Assembly: GCA_037975125.1 (NCBI GenBank)
Contig: CM075862.1
Coordinates: 45,398,277 to 45,462,276, forward strand
Source: Latrodectus hesperus
Lineage: Eukaryota > Arthropoda > Arachnida > Araneae > Theridiidae
Length of the DNA stretch: 64,000 nucleotides
Direction: 5' to 3'
Shown here: positions 10,846 to 25,659 of the stretch, piece after piece
Layout of the letters: the number at the start of each line of letters is the position of its first letter
Numbering within the stretch: position 1 is the stretch's first letter
Position numbers and translations under genes: made by a program
Notes under the pieces: model-generated
The model's database searches: none
Seen by the model: only the letters and a program-made list of their open reading frames with translations
Told to the model about the DNA's origin: nothing

Positions 10846-10850
<5 letters not shown>
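7806..10850. other. AT-rich stretch without gene
   Basis: No ORF with recognisable protein features. The only longer frame (9491-9685) has the composition of random AT-rich sequence. The (CG)7 run is listed separately. Confidence 0.6.
10103..10116. repeat. (CG)7 run in AT-rich DNA
   Basis: Seven perfect CG units inside a region made mostly of A and T. Alternating CG is the classic Z-DNA-forming sequence. CpG normally decays in methylated DNA, so the perfection is notable. Confidence 0.95.

Positions 10851-10912
<62 letters not shown>
10851..10912. repeat. (TA)n microsatellite
   Basis: A perfect 62-bp TA run. The frame reading through it codes only for YI repeats and is not a gene. Confidence 0.98.
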
Positions 10913-14644
<3,732 letters not shown>

Positions 14645-15595
14645 GTGAAAAAACTTAAAGGTCTTGATAACCAGTCAAGAATAATAATATCTCGAAAACA
14701 TCCTAAAAGTACAATATATAGTAAAACGCAGAACTTAGTTGTGAAATTAGTCTCCCGAAATTTCGTTGACATACTTGAGAAATGTAAGAATACCTCTTAT
14801 ATAACCACTAAACATGTTGAATCATTACAGGAAGTTTCTGCCCACATTAAAAGATGTTGCAGCTTACCACAAGATGTTCCTTGTGGTAACGAATTTTTGA
14901 ATCAAGTGCAGCGTGTGATGATGATGTACTTGACACTGTAACAAACAGTGTGCATCAAAATCTACACACGTGCAACAATCTACAAGACCTATGGATATAG
15001 GTGCTAGAGAAACTGGCTAGTGAAACGGACTTATGAACTAGCATGTGAAATGATAATTGCTTGATCTTCACGGTGAGGAATCAGAAAAATTAAGATTATT
15101 CATCGCAGTCATTCAGTGCTAACAGACATAAATGTACGAATGGAATGAACGGTGAGCAAAGTAGCTATGCCAGACGCTTATCGTCAGCTATAGCGTAAAT
15201 TAAGTGGTATCGGGGCACAGTGTTCGAAGATAAGTAAGATTTTATCTTCAGATTTTGACTTTTAGTACAACAGTTTTAATAAAAACCTTTCCATTCTTGT
15301 CTATCATGGTTAAGCTTAACAATATCTGATAGGTGATCACCAATGAATAGTTTACCTCTTCTGACAAACGACCCATTTAAAATTGTTACATAGTACTTTG
15401 ATGGTTTACTGGTTCGTATAGAAGTCATTTTGCAATGGATAATATTGCCAACGTCCTCAATTCATCATATGCTATTTATCAGTGCATGTCTCGGCCACAT
15501 AAAGGGCCAACTTTTGCTACAACGTTTATAAGTTCATAATTTATTTTCCTTTGCTTGTGAATTTACCAGCTCTTGTTCTCATATAGAATGTTTGA
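14645..15595 (+). other. Unidentified stretch with a 98-codon open frame
   Basis: The frame 14645-14941 is open for 98 codons, including a Cys/Pro-bearing segment (KRCCSLPQDVPCGNEFLNQV) that looks less random than other AT-rich frames. It begins with TTG (an ATG is absent at that point) and runs into stops on both sides. It could be a fragment of an old retroelement or retrocopy. I recognise no family and give it no function. Confidence 0.2.
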
Positions 15596-15733
15596 GTGAA
15601 GTGTAGGTAGATACCTCAGGTGTGACTTCGTCACCTGACCGTGGCTCAAAATTACTTGGTGATGGGCGAGCATTTCAAACCTGTTAATCTTAAGATACAG
15701 TCCAGGGCTCGCCTGCACCACTATCTTTGTATG
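15596..15733 (+). mobile_element. 5'-truncated SINE-like insertion with 14-bp target duplication
   Basis: 138 bp bounded by the direct repeat TATAGAATGTTTGA at 15582-15595 and 15734-15747. The body aligns with the 3' part of the unit at 7450-7750 (CTCAGGTGTGAC, CGTGGCTCAAAATTAC, GTTAATCTTAAGATACAGTC). The 5S-like head is missing. Long exact flanking repeats plus loss of the 5' end are what target-primed reverse transcription by a LINE leaves behind. Confidence 0.8.
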
Positions 15734-15891
15734 TATAGAATGTTTGAAAAAGCAATTTTCTTTTTCTTCATAGAAAACTACTGACACAATTAATCAGTTT
15801 TATATGTTTTTGACACCACATAGCAGACCTAACAACTTAAACTTAAGATTTTAGCTATTGTTAAATTAGATATTAAATACCTTGCAACAGT

Positions 15892-15915
15892 AAGCTGTTA
15901 GGAGCCTAACAGCTT
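15892..15915. repeat. Short inverted repeat
   Basis: AAGCTGTTAGG - AG - CCTAACAGCTT, 11-bp perfect arms with a 2-bp spacer. Looser mirrored similarity extends outward (about 15808-15835 against 15916-15937), so it may be the centre of a larger decayed palindrome. Confidence 0.7.
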
Positions 15916-15933
15916 GAGTTTGTTGTATGGTGT

Positions 15934-16681
15934 TAAAATTATCCTCCGCGTAAAAGAATTCTAGGAGGGTTTTTCTTAGATAATTCGCGCATCAAGTATA
16001 GTGATCATGTGTCGCCATGGAGAAATCTTAGAAAATTCCCGAGCACCCACTAAAAAGAAGTTTGAATGCAGAAGGCAAAAGAGCAACATCATTCTCCCGT
16101 TATTTAAGCAAAATCGTCTCGGATAGAACCCAAAAGCGCGCTGTCTTACAATTAAGTCACAGTAATTCCAAAAGTAACAAAGGCATTCGTTTTACAAGTT
16201 TATGTTTGTTACATGTTTGTCAAAATCTACTGTAAAAAATATCGATAGTACAATAAATTCTATTTCTCTGCCACACAGCAGTTTGTGATAGAACAGCACT
16301 ATATACCAGGCTTCGTATCGCCGTTTATAGATTCTAGAAGCAATTTTACAACAGTCTGAAATCAACATTCTATTATTCTGAATGCTTATTTTTTGTTTAT
16401 CTGCACAAGATGAACGTTGTTGAGTATGGCGTTTATTTTGTGTGAATGAAAATAAATTAGTCATGGCCAAATTTTTTTTGGAGTTAAGATTTTTTAATAT
16501 CTCTTCTAAACTATTTTTCATCCAACATTTATCCAAAGGTATTAATAATCATAAATATTTGTTTCTGAATTTCCATTATATCATTAATAATTTTAAACAC
16601 TTAACATTTTTGTCTGTAATCAGTTATTTGAGATGTTCACTATATATTTCAACTAAGAATTTAGTTTTGAGAAAGAAATAG
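15934..16681. other. AT-rich stretch without gene
   Basis: Overlapping frames on both strands (16192-16536 and 16442-16681) show no domain. No supported gene. Confidence 0.5.
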
Positions 16682-17035
16682 AGGACTAAGTCGCCAAATG
16701 GCGATAAAATTTTCTACATATCCACCTCTGGCATGAACATCCTGAATTGAGTGAACGATGCTCAACGCGAGTAGCTTTGTCCGCGGGTGGGGCGTTTTGA
16801 AGATCAACACAATGGCGTTTCGGAGCACGACCCCGGCGCGCGCCTGCACCGTCCTTTGTTTTATTCCCACTCGTGACAAAACCAGGGAAGCAGAGCTCTT
16901 TGTCGACCAAATTTTTGTTTTATTTTTTGATAAGCACTATCATTACTATTATTTCACCAAAATCTGTCTTGCAGAAATCGCGGCCACGGTCTGAATAAAG
17001 TGAAAGGCGGGTTTGGCATTCAATAATTGTCTCGT
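16682..17035. other. GC-rich island, probably an unidentified repeat
   Basis: About 350 bp with GC content far above the surroundings, including GGCGCGCGCC and the small hairpin TCGCCA-AA-TGGCGA near its left edge. Read on the minus strand it holds AATAAA-like signals, so an LTR or SINE fragment is possible. Open frames exist on both strands at the same place, which argues that they reflect low stop density in GC-rich DNA and not a gene. Confidence 0.4.
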
Positions 17036-17984
17036 CCGCTGACTTGTCCTCGTGAATGACTTGCATGTACTTTGAGTTCAAGAAATATGCTGCTCTCGTT
17101 CCATGATATCACACCTTTAAATTACATCCACATAATATCGTACATAACCATGGCAGCACTAAAAATACCAGAGAAAAATTTCATTTAAATCATGAGAATG
17201 TTCATAGTTGGCATTTTTTAAGCTCGCACTTTTATTCCAAAAGTTTAAAAAAATAAAGTCAAATTTTCAGAAACGATTTTTGCTTTGGCAAATCTATCCC
17301 GGCCTTGCATAAGAATATGTGCTTTTAAAATTTTATTTCAAAAGGGAATACAAATCCCTATTTTCTCCCACGCAATTTCTAAATGCCTCATACAAATCAT
17401 AATTTTTATAATGCCACTTCTAGTATATTTGAAATTTATTTAACCTTAGATGTTTAAGAAAATACTATAAAATCAATATGCCAAAAATATGCATATTTAA
17501 TAATATTAATTAAAATATAAATTTGTTACAAAGATTTTCGCGATTAAATATAATAAATAAATAAAATTTTAATTTAGAATTAATAAATTGCTTAGATTTG
17601 GAAATCCTTTCAATCAATCGTACGCGCATTAGGTTTTTTCCATCATCGAAATAATACATTTAACCCTTACAATTTAAAAACATTTTGTGCTTACATACAC
17701 TTTTATCTAAAAATACTTGCAAAAAATTCACTAAATAAGACATAAGTAAATTGATGGTAATTTTTAAATTTGCAGTTTCATTTCAAATGTTTTGTGTAAT
17801 GTAATGATGGATGCTTGGAAGTTTTCCGACTTTTCCCTCTCACAACAGATGAATACGCCACACTTTCTATGAAGCATCTCTCTGGAAAATTTCATACTAT
17901 GGATATTTAAAAGCCTTATAACACCTTTTCAGATGTATGAGTATCATACGCACATTTCACACAATTTGTGGGGCCCTAACCACA
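17036..17984. other. AT-rich stretch without gene
   Basis: Nothing recognisable on either strand. Confidence 0.55.
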
Positions 17985-18245
17985 ATTTGTAATTAGACGT
18001 TAGGGTATCGGCCTTCCATCCGGAAGGACGGGGTTCGATTCCCAATGCCGTCTAAGACCAACCGAGTACTTGCGATAGACGTGCTCGTTAAATCTGTGGA
18101 ATTGAAAATCCTGTGGTCGGTCGTTGAGCAGTTATCACGGGTGCAATGGTCTGGAGAAATTTTCCTCTCTCTCAGATCAATGTCAAAATCGAGGGAGTGG
18201 ATTCTCTGGTGGTGCCATCTATTGGAGGATTTTTAAAAAAGCAAA
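17985..18245 (+). mobile_element. tRNA-derived SINE
   Basis: The head reads as a tRNA: an A-box-like TTAGGGTATCGGCC, an anticodon-stem-like CTTCC..GGAAG, and a near-perfect B box GGTTCGATTCC (about 18032-18042). A ~180-bp non-tRNA body follows and is unusually GC-rich for the region. The tail is a weak A run (TTTTTAAAAAAGC). The Pol III promoter boxes would drive transcription; mobilisation would depend on a LINE. Exact ends and a target duplication were not found. Confidence 0.65.
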
Positions 18246-20786
18246 GACGTACTTTCACCTTCATGGTGCTCTGATTAAAACGAAAGACGCTTCCTATTGA
18301 TTTAAATTCGCATTGGCCAAGGCATAGCGATCTTGGCTTGTCCAAGTATCATAAGTAACAACATAATTTGTTCAGGAAAAAACACGTCTTGGGGAACTTA
18401 AAATTAAATCTTTCAAGTCAATTTTAGATTTTCGTTATTTTTCAGTTCAGTTTTTGTACAAAACTCAACTCTCTACTTCCGAACACAATAACAATTACGA
18501 TCTTTCTATGGTTACATACATTATTTTTAAATTTTTATTCAGTAGAGTTCTTTATAGTTATTTTTGAAGACAATTTTCATTTTATATATTTGTAAACGTG
18601 GAATTTATTTTTCTAAGAAAATGTGACATTTTAAATTATTACTTACATTCTCATTCTTTAGTTCTTTTAAAATTCAAAAAATCATAGGTATATATAATGG
18701 ATAAAATATATCATTTTTAATTTCCTGTTTTATTTTATGTACGACTAAAATTTTTTTGAATAGAATAGAATTTGTAGATTGATTGAAATATTTCTAAAAA
18801 TACAGTTAGTTTCTATGAATTTGTGCAGTTAATGTTTTTTGTGTATTTCGATTTTTTCAGATAGGTTATATTCCGATTACTCGAGACGAATGTGGTTACA
18901 GTATAAAATTATTAATTTTTGATTGATTAATATTTAAATAAAAATAATCATTTTTATAGTAGAGAGATGGTAAGCACAATTTCTATCTATGGATAGCGAC
19001 ATTTTTTAACCTTCCTTTAATACAAGCTCAGAATGGTCGAAAATTTCATTATGAATTAATTCGAAAGGAATCCTTGATATTGTTTGTAATTACAAAATTA
19101 TTAAATATTGAAAAATTAAGGTTCTTATTATTCTCGCGTTCCAATGCATTTCCTACCGGTGATGTATTGGGAAAAACATAAACACGTACGCTGCAATCAA
19201 TAAAAAAATGCTTCCTCAAACATTAAAAAAATAATAGTTATTATTGTCATTTTTTAAAATTTCACTGGTTGAATGTAAAAAGAAGGGAAGTATCCAATGC
19301 CATTAAGTTTTTTTCTCTACTCTTCGCAGGGTTAAGCATAAATGACAATTTAAAAAAAATAAGAAAAATAATGAATTGAAATGAAAAATAGCTTTAATTT
19401 TAAATTAGCTGGAAACAAACACTTTAATAAAAGTTTCTTTTCATTTCAACCATGTCAAAAAATTGTAGGATAGATTGAGAGCTTATTTTTTTAAAATTTA
19501 TGATCAGCAGAAGTTTTTACGAACTTATAGGGAACGGTAAAATTGTTTTTAAATTCAAAAATTCATAAAATAGAAATTAAGTGTTACATCTTAAAACTAT
19601 TTTCCCCCATTAAACTCCTCTCTGTAAAGTACTATTAAAAAAATAGTATCTACTATATGAGAAATATGTGCAGAATTAATTATATTTTAAAAACAAATCT
19701 TACCTTAATTTTATTTATGAAATATCAGGCAATAATTTAATTTTCTGCTTCAAAATTACATTTTTAAACAATTTTCCTATTTTTTTCGATGTAAGGAAGC
19801 ATTTCTCAGTTTATTCCTCCAAAATACCCCTGTCTTGCTAGAAATTCTTCCGCTTCTTCTTGAAGCAGCAAGCGTCACATTCTTGTTTGATATCTGAAAG
19901 TATCTTTACATTCTCATTCATTATGTTCTCGATCATTTAATTTTATCTGATTCTTCTTACATACCAATAACAATGAGGGTTTGACTTAGGCTTATTGGGG
20001 CTTGGGGCAAAAACTTCTTTGGAAGTCCCTCTCTGCTTTACAAAAATAAATTTTCTCTTCGATTCGGCAAACGATTCTATTCGATTGACAATGTAAAATA
20101 AACTTTCAATTCGATTTGAGGTCCCTCTGATATAGGGGCCCTACCCAACTGCTCTGGCTCTGATTACATCTGAGTTTACATTCAAAAATCCTAAAACGAA
20201 ATCTTAAGATCCAGTGGGCATCTTTGTCGAAGCTTATAACTGAGAACTTATATTTACTCTAGATGCCATGCTCTTTAATGAAATCAACGTGTCAAAATGA
20301 CCGATATAGTTTTTTTCACATCATTTCAAGCACAGATTGACAAGTGCATTGGACCAAGAATGCCCATTCCAAAAGCAATTCCAAGACATGATCACTCTGG
20401 TGAAAATACTTTATAATATTTACTATTGTTTATACTCTGATGTTAGACAAGAGTTAGATTAAGCAAGAGAAATTCAACACGAACTATTTGAAAAAATCTG
20501 AAATTTCAATATCAGCAGCGCATAAGTTATCCATAGTTCAAAGAATTTAAGAATCTCCAATAAAATCATCCAAGTTTCCCAGCTATAAAATAAAATCAAA
20601 CAAAATATGCAAATGATATATGAAAATGAGTTCGTAAAGTACATATTTTCAAAATTTTTGTTCGTAAATGAGTGTTAAAATCAATATTGTGTTTAGGGAC
20701 CACATCAGGAACTAGTCATTAGTTCGTAAAAAAATCATCTATTGCTAGATTCACGAGCCATGTATATTCTGTAGAGGGCCTGAAGA
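18246..20786. other. AT-rich stretch without gene
   Basis: No supported gene. A GC-richer patch at about 19975-20175 (GGGGCTTGGGGC, then GGTCCCTCTGATATAGGGGC) resembles a repeat fragment but I cannot name it. Confidence 0.5.
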
Positions 20787-20919
20787 TACACTGGTGTGCA
20801 AAACTTAAGTAACAATGTAAATTTTAAGCAGATAGTCATGAAATTGCATAAAAGGAGTTCTTGCTATCAAGTGCAATGAACATGTAATTCAGAAAGTCGC
20901 TGATCACTGATCACTTTGT

Positions 20920-20970
20920 CACTGATATTTGCATACGCATAGAAAGGTCATGCGTATGCAAATATCAGTG
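20920..20970. repeat. Perfect inverted repeat with octamer motifs inside the Tc1 leader
   Basis: Perfect 21-bp arms (20920-20940 and 20950-20970) around a 9-bp spacer. Allowing one mismatch, about four further base pairs can be added outward. Each arm contains the octamer ATGCAAAT in mirrored orientation, and a related GTATGCAAAACG follows near 20995. Such internal repeats in Tc1-like elements can be transposase or host-factor binding sites; that role is inferred. Confidence 0.9.
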
Positions 20971-21100
20971 GCAAAACGTCAGAGGTGACGTTAGCGTATG
21001 CAAAACGCACACGCTTGGCGCGCTCAGTTCAAGCCTACAATAAAAGGAAGGAAGGAAGAGAATTAAAGACTTCCGTTTCAAGTGAGTGTGTCCGTGAAAT

Positions 21101-22129
21101 ATGGCTCGAAGAAATTACCTGGACAACTTAACACGTGGAAGAGTGATTGGAAATCTGGAGGATGGGTGTAGTGTGACCAGTGTAGCTGAAGAGTTCGGAA
21201 TCAACAAAAGTGTCGTTTCGCGGACTTGGAAAGCATTCAGAACCACAGGTACAGCTGTTCGAAAGGTTGGTGGTGGCCGCCTCAGGAAAACAACTGCAGT
21301 GGATGATCGTCCTGCAGGCGAAAAAACCCGAAACTAGTCGGCAAGCGCTATTGCTCAGCAACTGTGTACAGCAACGGGGCGACAAGTGTCACAGTTTACT
21401 GTGGCCAGACGCCTTCACAAAAGTGGCCTATTCGCCCGCCGTCCTGAACGCTACATTCCGTTGACAGCTCGCTATTGGCGGCACCGCTTACAGAGATACA
21501 CACACAAAGAGCACAAAAACTGGACATCTAATCAATGGAGTTGCGTACTCTTTACAGATGAGAGTCGTTTCAGTGCCACAAGCGATTTTCAACGCCAGTT
21601 GATTTGGAGAGAGGTTGGGACATGGTTTCATCCCAGTAACATAACGGAAAGAGACAGTTATGGTAGTCCTGGAGCTTTCGTCTGAGGAGGCATTAGGGTT
21701 AACGGGCGGACTGAGCTCCACATTTTCGACAGAGGTTCTGTAACTGGAGATCGCTATTGTCAGGAGGTAATCCTTCCCCATGTGCGTATGTTCCGAGGTA
21801 TCATTGGAGCAGATCTCATTTTTATGGATGACAATGCACGGCCACATCGGACTCATGCTGTTCTGCAGCTACTGGAAAGTGAAGACATCACCCGAATGGA
21901 TTGGCCAACGTACTCCCCTAATTTAAATCCCATAGAACATATGTGAAATGCTTTGGAGAGACGCATTGTGGCACAATTGCAACAACTGGGGAACACGCAG
22001 CAACTGAAACAGATGCTGATTGAGGAATGGGTACTCTTACCGCAAGAATTGCTGGACAATCTGGTACTGAGTATTGGGAGACGGTACGAAGCAACCATTG
22101 CAGTAAGGGGAGGGCATATTCCATACTAA
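21101..22129 (+). pseudogene. Tc1-type DDE transposase pseudogene
   Basis: Starts at ATG 21101. Residues 1-70 form the paired-like HTH (RGRVIGNLEDG, then VAEEFGINKSVVSRTWKAF). A frameshift follows near 21310. The core resumes in another frame (FTVARRLHKSGL, then LFTDESRF with the first catalytic Asp, then IFMDDNARPH with the second, then NLNPIEHM with the final acidic residue) and ends at TAA 22127-22129. Two in-frame TGA codons replace the expected tryptophans, one before GGI and one after PIEHM. The catalytic triad is thus still legible but the gene cannot make a whole protein. Length matches the usual ~340 codons. Confidence 0.9.
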
Positions 22130-22375
22130 GGAACATGTGTTTGTAATTGTTCCTGTTGGACAGATGATTTTGTGCAGGGATACTGTGAGTTCAATAAAGC
22201 CTATTTTTTGATTTCATACTGTGTGCATTGTATTCATTTTTGTGCAACTATGCTTTTGTCATCTTTTAAGTACAAAATGATGTGTCTCATGTCTGAATTT
22301 CATGTCCCTCAGATGATTTCTCGTGGAGTTATGGCAGAAAAACCACCTGTTGCTTAAGTTTTACACACCAGTATA

Positions 22376-23712
22376 ATAAACAACTGAAGGATACAAAAAA
22401 AAAATGTATGCAATGTCTCCAGAACTCTATCGTTCTTTAATTACACCAGAATATTGCTTTGGTATTTAGTATGAAACATCTCATTTCAATAAATGTAAAA
22501 TGTTGTAATGTAAACTTCAATATATGTAAAATAAATGTAAACTGTATTGTATGATAAAAAAATAAAGTTACACCTAAAATGCAAAATCATTGGCTGTATG
22601 TTATAGGTGAATAACCAACATTATTTTCACCATCGAACATTTGCTCATATTTTATTAAACACATTTTTTCTCACGGATATTTGTAAAACTGTTATTTTAA
22701 TAAATATATTAATTATAAGGATAACTGAAAATTCTTGCTTTATGCATTTTTCAAACCATTCTAAGTGTATTCATATTCGATTTAAATGAATGATCTTATT
22801 CTTCTTAATAACAATCATATTTAATTACATAAATAAAATCATTAATGTAAATCATACATGAAGACACTTCTTACAACGGTTTAGAACATTTCTTAAAGTA
22901 ATATATCTTCTTATTTAAATCTTAAAGTAATATATAATGGAAAATGTTACAGATAAATCTAATGTTTTAAAAATAAAATAATGAAAACATTTTATACACA
23001 AGTAATATAATTTTAAGTCAGATAAATATTCAATGACAAGTATTACAAAATTTTTTAACTAAATAAAAGCAATTATAATTTATTTATTAAAATCGATTAA
23101 TAATAAATAAAATGTCAAACTGTCTATGTTACATTATTTTTAAATATCATAAATGGAATATTTTAAACAAAGTACTTGGAAAGAATACTGCATAGGTAGC
23201 ACTATTGTCAAAATTACAGCCAACTTATGCAGTTTCTCACCAAGTTTATTTGATGTGATTGAAGTGTTAAATTTAACGAACTTGGGATATATTTTAAAAT
23301 ATCAGGTCCATAGTTACTGAACATCAATCTATTTCTTTAAGAAGCAAGAAGTAATGTTTTTACCCTTTACTTCATAAACACATTTTCATCAGTAAAATAA
23401 TTTTAAACTACAAATTATTAAATTAAAGACAAATAAAATTACAAAAACATGAGTTAATCAGAATTTTTTTACTATTAATAATTGTACGAAAAATAGTTGC
23501 TTGCAGTTTTAAATAAATCATTTATCATTTGTGCATTTTATCATATCAATTCCAAATAGAAGAGAAAATTCATTGTTAAATATTCTATACATTGGAGAAA
23601 CAAAGTTTTGTTTGAAATTTAAAATGTGTGAAAACATTTTCTGAAAGGGAAAACATTGTAATTAATGCTTATTATCATAAAGTGCATTATACACATTGAA
23701 TAATACACTATA
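22376..23712. other. AT-rich stretch without gene
   Basis: No supported gene on either strand. Confidence 0.55.
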
Positions 23713-23995
23713 TCCTTGTATATTGTGGTAAAATATGGTGTATGGTTCAAGCGCATGCGCGTCAATTGCGCCTGAGCTCGGCGTTCAAACGGCTGACGGA
23801 ACTTGAATTCCAAGCAGGAAGGACGTGGGTAAATAACTCTGGTAAAACGATACCCACAATATTATATTGAAATTCCTGCATTAAGGTTTGATTATTTTCT
23901 ATTTGTGTGTTATTTATGAAATAAATGTTGTTGCTTATAACAGCTGGTCTGTCGTCTCTTCCTTATTAATAATCTGAACTGTTGACATACAGTAC
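23713..23995 (+). other. Possible solo LTR or other GC-rich repeat fragment
   Basis: A GC-richer block starting near TGTGGTAAAATATGG, with CGCATGCGCG, GAGCTCGGCG, an AATAAA at about 23920 and an end near CTGTTGACA. The TG...CA edges and the central polyadenylation signal suggest an LTR, but I found neither a convincing 4-6 bp duplication nor internal retrovirus-like coding. Confidence 0.3.
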
Positions 23996-25659
23996 ATGTT
24001 GTAATTGAGAAAATTAAGAATCAAGAATAATAGTATCTACATCAAATTAACTAAATCTAAAAAATAAGTGAATACACAGATGGGAAACTCTCTAAGTGAA
24101 GCAAAACTCATTTAGTCAAGCAGTTTTCAAAGAATTAAGGTCATGAAATAAGAAATTGTTATCACATTTCACACACATCCCAATACAGTTTGATATTTAC
24201 ACAGCAAAAGTTTCATCAAACTCCATTCAGTTATAACAAAGCATCAGTGGAAAATTTTCCAATAAAATAAAAAAAATAGCCAGTTTATTACATTAATCTA
24301 ACATAGATTTATACAACATAATTACTATATTTTCAGTACCTCTCACATTGTTTTACATTTAATTTCAATGCAATGTGAGATAGAATACAATTAAAAAACA
24401 GGCAGAGGTATTTATGAAGTCCAATTACAAAATACTTAGAGTAAATTAGTTTAACACATTTGATCAACTATGCTAATGAGTACGGATTAGCCTAAATACA
24501 CACAAAAATCAATCTTTTTAGATAAATGCATATATTTCTTTGCAACACAAATACAAGATGTCTTTATAAGACTGGAGACTGGACGCTTGATACATGTTTT
24601 CCTTAAATTGTTTTATTTTCATCTAAAACTTAAAAGATTTAAGATTTGCATGTAGAAAACTTCTATTCCTTTTATGGTTAAATGACATTAAATGCATTTT
24701 GGAAAATATAGGAACATAAGTACAATACTTATTGTGAAATTGAAATGTTTTTCATGTAAAAGCTTTATTTCATTAATAGTAAAAAAAGTGTGTGCACATT
24801 AAAATTATTTTGTGTGCATTATTTAATAATAATTTTGTTATGCAGCAGTAAATTGATGTGTCCACTAAAATTAAAAATGTTTTAACAAAATTCTTTAAAG
24901 CACATTATCAAAATTAAGGAAAGAAAACAGTAAAATGGATGTATATATATAAATTTTGTCTACTCATTTATCTTTAATTACAAAGTTTCAGTATTGATTC
25001 TGGCATTTAGTACTCAAGTATGAAAGCTATTAAGTTCACTCATACATATTTGATAATAAAAAGAAAGTAAATGTATTCCTTTTGCTATTACATGAGGTCG
25101 ATTCTGAATAGTTAGTAAGATATTGATGCAAGATTTCAAATGAAAATTTAGTTAAATATTTTAAGTAACTATAGAAACAAAATAAGCAAACACATAATAC
25201 TTAAAAAATAAACTATTAAAATACCAGAAATATATAATTGCTATAAAAATTTCAAGTAGCAGTTTTTTCTTACCATAACATCAAATAGAACTTACTCACA
25301 AAAAGTAGCACAACTTTTTTTTTTATATTTTATATATATAATTTCTTAAATACTTAACTATCATTCAAATTTCATAGAAAAGGAATTAACTGGATTGCAA
25401 TAGTTGAATATATTTTTTGACAGTTCATTTTCTATAAATAAAAAATAAAAATTTCACTTAAAAGTTTATGAATGCTAATAGTTATTCATTGGGAATCAAT
25501 TATTTAGAAAGATTCATAACTATGCCAATTTCAAAATTCCTATTGCCAAATTAATGTACTTTCAATTTATTGTTCATAAAATACACAAATCTTATAATTT
25601 TTGAGCTTTGGTAAAACTTTGTCAACTAATCATAATAAATAAAAAATATCTACACTTAA
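23996..25659. other. AT-rich stretch without gene
   Basis: No supported gene on either strand. Confidence 0.55.

Larger units (their letters stand above)
20789..22373 (+). mobile_element. Tc1/mariner-type DNA transposon, second family (defective)
   Basis: 1585 bp flanked by TA (20787-20788 and 22374-22375). The left end reads CACTGGTGTGCAAAACTTAA; the right end is its inverse (TTAAGTTTTACACACCAGT) with two CpG-type changes, giving TIRs of at least 24 bp. The transposase pseudogene is on the plus strand, with a ~310-bp leader containing a long palindrome and a ~240-bp 3' region. Both the TIRs and the protein differ from the family at 812 and 54371, so two Tc1 lineages are present. Confidence 0.93.

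Noticed and set aside
16661..16994. ORFs on both strands of the GC-rich island
   Set aside because: Both strands are open at once because stops are rare in GC-rich sequence; no protein family is recognised.
23713..23995. Complete LTR retrotransposon
   Set aside because: No gag, pol or second LTR is nearby; at most a solo LTR, listed with low confidence.
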